A stretch of DNA of 11,835 bases from JBFMHP01 sp964557295 (GTDB taxonomy: Bacteria; Pseudomonadota; Gammaproteobacteria; RBG-16-57-12): the NCBI GenBank assembly GCA_964557295.1, contig CAZKZP010000069.1, forward strand, positions 1 through 11,835. The letters are read 5' to 3'. This document shows positions 1-5,413 of this stretch, piece by piece; positions within the stretch are counted from its first letter, which is position 1; the number at the start of each line of letters is the position of its first letter. Both the position numbers and the translations under genes were made by a program. The notes under the pieces were generated by a model, which worked only from the letters and a program-made list of their open reading frames with translations, was not told where the DNA came from and ran no database searches.

Positions 1-15
1 TGGAGCGGTTGCCGA

Positions 16-96
16 GGATGAGGGGGTAAATTAATGTGTTAATCCCCCTCACCCTTGCCCTCTACCCTAAAGGGCATAAATCCCGGAGGGAGAGGG
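16..96. repeat. Intergenic repeat with two nested hairpins (dispersed-repeat style)
   Basis: Two consecutive inverted repeats are directly visible. The first pairs GAGGGGG (20-26) with CCCCCTC (44-50), continues inward with ATTAA (30-34) against TTAAT (39-43) around a TGTG loop, and has a TAA bulge at 27-29; outward pairing reaches about 16 and 54 with one mismatch. The second pairs CCCTCTaCCC (58-67) with GGGAGAGGG (88-96), with a one-base bulge and a small inner GGG/CCC pair (72-74 and 82-84). Pyrimidine-rich CCCTCACCC and CCCTCT blocks opposite purine-rich GGGAGAGGG blocks resemble the short dispersed intergenic repeats common in proteobacterial genomes. That assignment is from general knowledge; copy number cannot be judged from one window. 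It lies downstream of the methyltransferase gene ending at 136 and could also end or stabilise that transcript. Confidence 0.55.
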
Positions 97-101
97 AATG
101 A

Positions 102-120
102 CACCAGATTTAATTTGGTG
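102..120. terminator. AT-rich hairpin just downstream of the methyltransferase gene, possible weak terminator
   Basis: CACCAGAT (102-109) pairs with ATTTGGTG (113-120) through eight base pairs, including one G-T wobble, leaving a three-base loop. It begins 16 bp beyond the stop codon (136-138) of the minus-strand methyltransferase gene. On the minus strand no U-tract follows it, so classical intrinsic termination is not well supported. It may instead be the outer part of the neighbouring repeat or an mRNA-end stabilising hairpin. Confidence 0.3.
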
Positions 121-135
121 CCGGGTTAGTAAGAA

Positions 136-780
136 TCACGCCTGCTTCTGGTGCGTCGAATCACTGAACGGCTTGCGCCAGTGGTATATCCGCACGGGAG
201 GGACATTCAGCAGTTCTATTTCGATCTCTGGCTTGCCGAGCAGCTGGCGTCCAAGCATGGCGACTTGATCACGGAATTGATAGGCGACGAAGCGCCCGCC
301 TGGCGCGAGGCTGGTCCACACGGCTTGGATAATCCGTTTGCCGAGGTTGCTGGGCATAGTGGAGAACGGGATGCCGGAGATCACCACATCGGGCTGCACC
401 GGTGTGTAATGCCGGAGCACCTGGGGCAAATGCTCCGCGCTTCCCTGATGGACGATCAGGCGCGGGTCGGATTCCGCTTTCAGCAACGATACGAATTCTT
501 CATTGATCTCAAGGGCGATGAGCTTGGCGTTATCAGACAGGGCCGCGAGGATTGCCCGCGTGGTACCGCCGGTGCCTGGCCCGAGTTCGACGACCAATCT
601 GGCATTGGCAAGATCGGCGATCTCGATCAGCCGCCGTTCGAGAAAGCGTGAACTTGGGATGATAGATCCGACGAGCTCCGGATTGCGCAAAAATCCCATG
701 AAGAAGGCCAATCGACGATACCGGCCAGGTGCTTGTAATGAAGTGTTATATTTTCTGTCCAAGTCATGCCCTTTCTTCAT
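136..780 (-). CDS. Class I SAM-dependent methyltransferase, phospholipid N-methyltransferase (PmtA)-like
   Basis: A 214-residue soluble protein with a Rossmann-fold methyltransferase core. Motif I is VELGPGTGG (residues 64-72). The acidic residue at the end of the second strand is E91 in IALEIN. A GSAEHL segment (113-118) corresponds to the adenine-contact region, and ISGIPFSTMP (134-143) occupies the motif IV position. The N-terminal stretch FLRNPELVGSIIPSS (30-44) is typical of the family containing proteobacterial PmtA-type enzymes, which methylate phosphatidylethanolamine toward phosphatidylcholine at the inner membrane. The related KsgA/Erm RNA dimethylases carry NLPY-like motif IV sequences, which this lacks. 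The exact substrate is inference. Start chosen at the ATG at 780; no strong Shine-Dalgarno sequence precedes it, and the frame opens only about eight codons further upstream. It lies 169 bp after polX on the same strand and so may have its own promoter. Family confidence is high, lipid-substrate confidence moderate. Confidence 0.8.
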   Translation of the reverse strand: MKKGHDLDRKYNTSLQAPGRYRRLAFFMGFLRNPELVGSIIPSSRFLERRLIEIADLANARLVVELGPGTGGTTRAILAALSDNAKLIALEINEEFVSLLKAESDPRLIVHQGSAEHLPQVLRHYTPVQPDVVISGIPFSTMPSNLGKRIIQAVWTSLAPGGRFVAYQFRDQVAMLGRQLLGKPEIEIELLNVPPVRIYHWRKPFSDSTHQKQA

Positions 781-949
781 GCGGCGCAGAGAGGAATCTG
801 CGGGTTAAACCTTGATTAATGTACGGAGACCTAGGTGCGTGATCACTGCCCCCACCCTAACAATGTGTTGAAAGACGACTGTTCCTGTGTAAACAAAAGA
901 TAGGAAAAATTCTTTTGGTTTTCCACACCGATAACCGCAGACACGTTAC
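781..949. other. Intergenic gap between polX and the methyltransferase gene
   Basis: This 169-bp AT-richer stretch contains no convincing gene. On the minus strand a 6-bp GGAAAA/TTTTCC inverted repeat (903-924, 10-base loop) lies 26 bp beyond the polX stop and is followed by a T-rich run; it could be a weak polX terminator, but the stem is almost all A-T. A promoter for the methyltransferase gene would be expected here. TACATT-like and TTGTTA-like hexamers occur on the minus strand, but no -35/-10 pair with sensible spacing can be defended. Confidence 0.35.
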
Positions 950-2677
950 TCATCCCATCGTTTTCAGAAGAAGCTCCTTGACTTCGCGCAATGGTCTGGC
1001 ATTGAGCACATCGTCTTTCTGCAGCCAGCCACGGCGAGCCTGTTTCACGCCGTAACCGAGATAGTCGAACTGCTGCGCACTGTGCGCATCGCTGTTGATG
1101 CTGACCTTTACCCCGGCATCGCGTGCGATACGGCAATGAATATCGGTAAGATCGAGACGCTTCGGCTGCGCGTTCAATTCCAGATAACAACCGCGCTGCG
1201 CGGCATGTTTAATGATGCGCTCCATGTCGACATCATAGGCCGCGCGTTCTTCCAGAAGTCGTCCGCTGGGATGGGCGAGAATGGAAAAATAACGATGATC
1301 CATGGCGCGCAATATTCGTTCGGTTTGTTTCTTGCGTGACAAGCCAAAATGGCTGTGTACGGCGCCGATGACCAAATCAAGTTGCGCCAAAACCGTCTCA
1401 GGGAGATCGAGTTCACCATCCTCCATGATATCCACCTCGATGCCCTTTAAAAGTCTGATACCAGACAATCGTGCATTGAGACGATCGATCGCCTCCATCT
1501 GCTGCAACAACCGCTTCTCGTTCAGGCCATGGGCCACCGTGAGATGCTTGGAGTGATCGGTGATCGCAAGATACCTTAACCCGCATTGTTGCGCCGCCCG
1601 TGCCATCGCCTCCAGGGTGTCATGTCCATCCGTCACGCTCGTATGGATATGCAAATCGCCCTGAAGATCCGCCAACTCGATCAATGCCGGCAGCTCCCCT
1701 TTGTATGCCGCTTCAATTTCACCATGGTCTTCGCGCAATTCCGGGTCGATGTAGGGCAACCCCACCGATGCGAAAACCGAACTCTCGGTCGCGCCTGCCA
1801 CGCAGCGCTGCTCTCTGAACACCCCATATTCGTTGATCTTCAGTCCGCGCTGCTGGCCGAGCCGTCGGATCTGAATGTTGTGCGCCTTGCTGCCGGTGAA
1901 ATAATGCAACGCCGCGCCGAAACTCTCCGTAGGCACAACGCGCACATCGACTTGCAGACCATTGCGTAGAATCACGGTTGAGCGTGTCTCCCCCTTGGCG
2001 ACCACCTTGGCGACTTCATCATAGGCGGTAAAATGCCGCATCACGTTCGCGCTGTTGCCTGTCGTCACCAAGATGTCGAGATCCCCGACGGTGTCCTTCC
2101 CGCGCCGATAGCTACCGGCGATCACAACGTCATCGAGTTCGGGCAGCTGCTTGAGATAAGCGACAAGTGACTCACCATACTGCCGCGCGACATGAATCAT
2201 GAAACGTTTTTCCGCAACCTGCCGCTGCTCAATGGCCTCCAGAATTCGTTGCTCCGTCTTGACGCCGAATCCTGGCAGATCACGCAACGTTCCGGCGCGC
2301 GCGGCCACCTCGAGCTGGCGCAGCGTTTTGATATGAAGTTGCTCGAACACCTGCTTTACGCGCTTAGGACCCAGTCCGGGGATCTTGAGCAGCTCCTCGA
2401 GACTAGCCGGGACTTCCCGGCGGAGTTCCTTGAGAAATTTCGCATCACCCGTTTTGAGTATCTCGTGTATCTTGCCTGACAGATCCTGGCCGATCCCCGG
2501 CAGCTGCGTGAGATCCTCGCCACGCTCGATCATCTCGGACAGCTCATGACTCAAATCGCGTATCGTCGTGGCGGCATTGCGATAAGCGCGCACCCGAAAC
2601 GGATTGGCCCCCTGGATCTCCAACAAGTCGGCCATTTCTTCGAACATGTGCGCGACATCTTCATTGTGGATCGGCAT
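950..2677 (-). CDS. polX: DNA polymerase/3'-5' exonuclease PolX
   Basis: A 575-residue family X DNA polymerase fused to a PHP exonuclease domain, close to the roughly 570 residues of Bacillus subtilis PolX. Helix-hairpin-helix segments are visible at LPGIGQDLSGKI (59-70), IPGLGPKRV (99-107) and LPGFGVKT (134-141). The polymerase palm has GSYRRGK (188-194) and the metal-binding DLD (D199, D201), with a third aspartate at D244 in VDVRVV. The PHP domain has DLHIHT (341-346), ITDHS (372-376), KGIEVD (411-416), VHSHF (440-444), LAHPSG (467-472) and NSDAHS (528-533), so the metal-binding set looks complete and exonuclease activity is expected. The known family role is gap filling in base-excision-type repair in the cytoplasm. 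Its ATG lies 27 bp after the flavoprotein stop, suggesting co-transcription as last gene of the cluster; an AGG with 4-base spacing is a modest ribosome binding site. Confidence 0.95.
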   Translation of the reverse strand: MPIHNEDVAHMFEEMADLLEIQGANPFRVRAYRNAATTIRDLSHELSEMIERGEDLTQLPGIGQDLSGKIHEILKTGDAKFLKELRREVPASLEELLKIPGLGPKRVKQVFEQLHIKTLRQLEVAARAGTLRDLPGFGVKTEQRILEAIEQRQVAEKRFMIHVARQYGESLVAYLKQLPELDDVVIAGSYRRGKDTVGDLDILVTTGNSANVMRHFTAYDEVAKVVAKGETRSTVILRNGLQVDVRVVPTESFGAALHYFTGSKAHNIQIRRLGQQRGLKINEYGVFREQRCVAGATESSVFASVGLPYIDPELREDHGEIEAAYKGELPALIELADLQGDLHIHTSVTDGHDTLEAMARAAQQCGLRYLAITDHSKHLTVAHGLNEKRLLQQMEAIDRLNARLSGIRLLKGIEVDIMEDGELDLPETVLAQLDLVIGAVHSHFGLSRKKQTERILRAMDHRYFSILAHPSGRLLEERAAYDVDMERIIKHAAQRGCYLELNAQPKRLDLTDIHCRIARDAGVKVSINSDAHSAQQFDYLGYGVKQARRGWLQKDDVLNARPLREVKELLLKTMG

Positions 2678-2704
2678 GCGACCTGTCTTCGCTGCGGCAC
2701 GGCA

Positions 2705-3823
2705 TCAGTGTTGCAGTGCAGGCTGTTCGCGGTGGAAAAACCAGCGATCCAAAACCACATGCCGGGTAAACCATGCATTGTGCAGCAATCTTTCCGCGAT
2801 CATCCGCTTGAGCGACGCCGGTATCCAGGCATCTCCAGCGTGGGAGTCGCGCGCGCCGAAGCGATCGCGCAGCGCATGCTCGTAGGCGCACAGTGCATCG
2901 GGGCTGTAATCACCTGCCAACGCCATGATCGTCTGCGCCGCCATGAGACCGGACTCGACGGCCGGCCGAATACCCTCACCGCTTTGTGTATAGGCCAACC
3001 CGGCGGCATCGCCGATCAGCAAGACCCCATCTCCGACCACTTCGCGTTTCGCGTGCCGATACAACAGATAGGCATGGCCAGCCATGCGCGCGGGGATATC
3101 ACGCGGTATGCGCCTTTCCTGGACCAAGTAATCGAGGAATTCCGTGACATGACGCGAGAGTCCATCATCGTCTTCACGTCCCAAACCAATATTGAGATAG
3201 TCGCCCTTACGCACGACCCAGCCATAGCCGGCGAGGTCGCGGCTAAAATACAGCTCCGGCACCTCCGCACGAACGGGTAAATCCGCTTGCTGGGACGGCG
3301 TGAGCATGACCTCCATCTCCTGCGCCTTGACCGCGAGTTCATGCTTGCCAATATCTGCGCCCAACAGACGCGCCACCGCACAGAAATGCCCGCCGGCGCC
3401 GATGAGCAGCGGTGCTGCCCAGGTGTCGTTGATCAGCCATGATCCATTCCTGCGCTTGATCTCGTTGGCGGCCTCGCCCAGCTGCAATCGAGCGCCGCTG
3501 CGCTGCAATAAATAGTGATCGAATTCGCGGCGACGAATCCCATAACTTACCGGGCGGTCATACTCGGTCACCACCATGTCATGTCCGATCATTCCGGTAC
3601 GAAAGGCGGTAAACGGTTGAAAGGTAAATTGCCTGCGATATTCGTCGATGGGTAGTTCAAGATCCTCGATCACCGAAGGGGTGATCCATCCGGCGCACAC
3701 CTTGTCGCGCGGAAATGCCTTTTTATCGAGCACCAGCACTTTGCAACCCGCTTGCACCAGGCGCCAGGCGCACGTGGCGCCGGCCGGACCGCCGCCGACG
3801 ATGATGGCATCAAAAGATTCCAT
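2705..3823 (-). CDS. Geranylgeranyl-reductase-family FAD-dependent oxidoreductase
   Basis: A 372-residue flavoprotein. The N-terminal dinucleotide-binding motif is IIVGGGPAGATCA (7-19), with an acidic residue in VLDKK (31-35) for the ADP ribose. The DKVCAGWITP segment (40-49) matches the conserved cysteine-glycine region of geranylgeranyl reductase-type enzymes. The second FAD motif is LLIGDAAGLAYTQSGEGI (268-285), with G271-D272 contacting the flavin ribityl chain. The family (PHBH-like fold) saturates isoprenoid double bonds in chlorophyll, archaeal lipid and quinone chains, or hydroxylates substrates; the specific substrate here is unknown. The ATG lies only 5 bp after the stop of the CFA-like methyltransferase gene and has no clear Shine-Dalgarno sequence, which suggests translational coupling. 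With that partner, a role in lipid modification at the membrane is the best inference. It lacks obvious membrane helices. Confidence 0.85.
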   Translation of the reverse strand: MESFDAIIVGGGPAGATCAWRLVQAGCKVLVLDKKAFPRDKVCAGWITPSVIEDLELPIDEYRRQFTFQPFTAFRTGMIGHDMVVTEYDRPVSYGIRRREFDHYLLQRSGARLQLGEAANEIKRRNGSWLINDTWAAPLLIGAGGHFCAVARLLGADIGKHELAVKAQEMEVMLTPSQQADLPVRAEVPELYFSRDLAGYGWVVRKGDYLNIGLGREDDDGLSRHVTEFLDYLVQERRIPRDIPARMAGHAYLLYRHAKREVVGDGVLLIGDAAGLAYTQSGEGIRPAVESGLMAAQTIMALAGDYSPDALCAYEHALRDRFGARDSHAGDAWIPASLKRMIAERLLHNAWFTRHVVLDRWFFHREQPALQH

Positions 3824-3828
3824 GGGAT

Positions 3829-5136
3829 TCAGATGCGCTGTGCATACGAGGATGTGTCATACAAGAAACTTCTCGACCAGGGCATGTCATTATTCCTGGG
3901 CCGGGAAAACACCACTTGAAACAGTTGCAGCTCGCCGGAGGTAAAGGCCGCGACTGAACCCGCGAGATAGAGGCGCCACGCCCTGACGAACGTCTCGTCG
4001 AACTCTTCGCTCATCTTCTCGGACTGCGCTTCGAAGCGCCCCAGCCACTGCTTCAGTGTCTTGGCATAATGCAGGCGCAGGTTTTCCACATCGAGCACGG
4101 AAAAGCTGTACGGCTCGAAGATCTCGGTCATCTCGCGCAGACTGGGCGGGCAGGCGCCAGGAAAGATGCGCCGCTCGATCCAGGCATTCATATTGCGCGG
4201 ACGATTGCGCCCGATCGTGTGAATCAATCCTCGACCGCTCTCCTTCAAAGACCGGTCGATCACTTCACCGAGGCGCCGGTAATTCTCGGGCCGGACATGC
4301 TCCAGCATGCCTACCGAGACGAAGACATCGTATTGCCCCGCGATATCATTGTAATCGGCCTCGACATATTGAATCCGCGCATCCAGCCCTTCGCGCGCGG
4401 CGCGCTCGGTGGAATAGACGATCTGCTCGTGGGAAATATTGTAGGACTTCACCATCACGCCATGGTGTCTGGCCATGTGGCGCGCGAGCGCTCCCCAACC
4501 GCCGCCGGCCTCGACCACCGTTTCGCCCTTGCGCAGACGCAGTTTGCGACAGATATATTCCATTTTCGCGACTTGCGCCTGATCGATACTCAAGGAAGGC
4601 GTCGGATAATAGGCGCAGGTGTACACCAGATTTTCATCGAGCCAGAGGCGATAGAACTCATTACCGATATCATAATGGTGGCGAATGTCTTCGCGATTGC
4701 GGTAATGCGCCCCGGTGCTCGTCCGGTTACGCAATCGATCGAGCAGACGAAATAGCGGACTGCGTAAACTCTCAGATGAAACGCAACCATACACGGTCTC
4801 CAGGAATGCGACCAGATCGCCTTCGACCTCCAGACTCCCCCGGCTGTACGCATCGCCGAAATAGAGATCCGGATTGACCACCAGCCGCCAGAGCGTGGCC
4901 CGGTCGCGGATATGCAGCTTTTCCACGGTATCGATCCCTGGCGGCGAGATAACCTCACCGTCCCACAGGATCACATGGATCGGAGGATCTCCCAGAAGCG
5001 ACAATAACTTACGCAGCGCCCACCGCTCGATCGCCACGGGCGGCGCACCACTCCCGCCCGCCTCCGCGCCATGGGTCTCATGAAACGCGGGCGCCATTGC
5101 CGATGGTATGCCGAGAAGATGCGACCGTTTTTTCAT
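3829..5136 (-). CDS. Cyclopropane-fatty-acyl-phospholipid synthase-family methyltransferase
   Basis: A 435-residue SAM-dependent lipid methyltransferase. The N-terminal ~150 residues contain the family's lipid-binding domain (FGDAYSRGSLEVEGDL, 93-108). The catalytic domain starts at HHYDIGNEFY (153-162). Residues matching the known CFA-synthase active site are present: C174 in YTCAYYP, E279 in GMLEHV, H306 in HTIG and Y357 in HYAKTL; IFPGACPPS (324-332) is also typical. SAM motif I reads EAGGGWG (209-215), where E. coli Cfa has a cysteine in IGCGWG. The family adds a methylene or methyl group to phospholipid acyl-chain double bonds. The frame is open to an ATG at 5226 (465 residues), but the ATG at 5136 has GAGG with 5-base spacing, while 5226 has none, so the shorter form is preferred. 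Longer than the 382-residue E. coli Cfa. Head of the presumed operon with the flavoprotein (5-bp gap) and polX. Product could be a cyclopropane or a methylated fatty acid. Confidence 0.88.
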   Translation of the reverse strand: MKKRSHLLGIPSAMAPAFHETHGAEAGGSGAPPVAIERWALRKLLSLLGDPPIHVILWDGEVISPPGIDTVEKLHIRDRATLWRLVVNPDLYFGDAYSRGSLEVEGDLVAFLETVYGCVSSESLRSPLFRLLDRLRNRTSTGAHYRNREDIRHHYDIGNEFYRLWLDENLVYTCAYYPTPSLSIDQAQVAKMEYICRKLRLRKGETVVEAGGGWGALARHMARHHGVMVKSYNISHEQIVYSTERAAREGLDARIQYVEADYNDIAGQYDVFVSVGMLEHVRPENYRRLGEVIDRSLKESGRGLIHTIGRNRPRNMNAWIERRIFPGACPPSLREMTEIFEPYSFSVLDVENLRLHYAKTLKQWLGRFEAQSEKMSEEFDETFVRAWRLYLAGSVAAFTSGELQLFQVVFSRPRNNDMPWSRSFLYDTSSYAQRI

Positions 5137-5141
5137 TACTA

Positions 5142-5147
5142 CCTCGC
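5142..5147 (-). promoter_or_regulatory. Ribosome binding site deciding the start of the CFA-like gene
   Basis: On the minus strand this reads GCGAGG, followed by TAGTA and then ATG at 5136. The GAGG core with a 5-base spacer is the best Shine-Dalgarno sequence in this cluster. It favours the 5136 start over the in-frame ATG at 5226, whose upstream sequence has no purine-rich match. Confidence 0.6.
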
Positions 5148-5246
5148 TTACCCTTGTGTCCGATTCGAAGTCATAATGATTCGTGCTGCCACCGTGGAGG
5201 CTAACCCATCGCATACCCCGTGGCATCTACACGCCGAATTAAGCTT

Positions 5247-5284
5247 AGCAACAAATCACCGGGGTTGCTGGCGGGCGCGCAACC
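5247..5284. promoter_or_regulatory. Overlapping, mutually exclusive inverted repeats in the divergent intergenic region
   Basis: Three copies of one 5-6 base word alternate in orientation: AGCAAC (5247-5252), GTTGCT (5264-5269) and GCAACC (5279-5284). The middle copy can pair perfectly with the left one (6 bp, 11-base loop). As GGTTGC (5263-5268) it can also pair with the right one (6 bp, 10-base loop). Only one stem can form at a time. A perfect 8-bp palindrome TAAGCTTA (5240-5247) abuts the left arm. The element lies 111-148 bp upstream of the CFA-like start and 130-167 bp upstream of dauA. It may be a set of operator half-sites or a leader structure on the cfa transcript; function is inference. 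Confidence 0.4.
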
Positions 5285-5314
5285 TGGGGAGGGGGGCGGC
5301 ACTCGCCGTGGCAT

Positions 5315-5325
5315 AGAGATTCTCT
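5315..5325. promoter_or_regulatory. Short perfect inverted repeat, possible operator
   Basis: AGAGA (5315-5319) and TCTCT (5321-5325) flank one central T. The site lies about 90 bp upstream of dauA, beside an AT-rich stretch. Such a short element can arise by chance, so a regulator site is only suggested. Confidence 0.2.
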
Positions 5326-5378
5326 GAATTATTTGAAACGCCCATAAATTAATGACTGTTTTTGCCGCCAAGGTTCAG

Positions 5379-5384
5379 TATATT
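5379..5384 (+). promoter_or_regulatory. Candidate -10 element for dauA
   Basis: TATATT matches the sigma-70 -10 consensus at five of six positions and lies 29 bases ahead of the dauA ATG, which would give a 5' leader of about 24 bases. Seventeen bases upstream the -35 position reads CTGTTT, a poor match, so an activator may be needed or the promoter may use another element. No extended -10 TGn is present. Confidence 0.35.
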
Positions 5385-5413
5385 CTTTATCAACGTAATC
5401 CCTCGGCCGAAAA

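Noticed and set aside
136..780. 16S rRNA dimethyladenosine transferase (KsgA) or Erm methylase
   Set aside because: Motif IV is SGIPF, not an NLPY-type sequence, and the protein is shorter than KsgA and lacks its C-terminal domain.
903..924. Intrinsic terminator of polX
   Set aside because: The 6-bp stem is almost entirely A-T with a 10-base loop; too weak to call, so it is mentioned only in the gap entry.
2546..3280. A 244-codon plus-strand frame spanning the polX/flavoprotein junction
   Set aside because: It covers the 5' end of polX and the 3' end of the flavoprotein gene in antisense and has no domain signature.
4069..4755. A 228-codon plus-strand frame opposite the CFA-like gene
   Set aside because: It lies wholly opposite the conserved catalytic domain and shows no family features.
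5137..5226. N-terminal extension of the CFA-like protein from the ATG at 5226
   Set aside because: There is no Shine-Dalgarno sequence before 5226, a good one before 5136, and the 30 extra residues resemble no CFA-family N-terminus.
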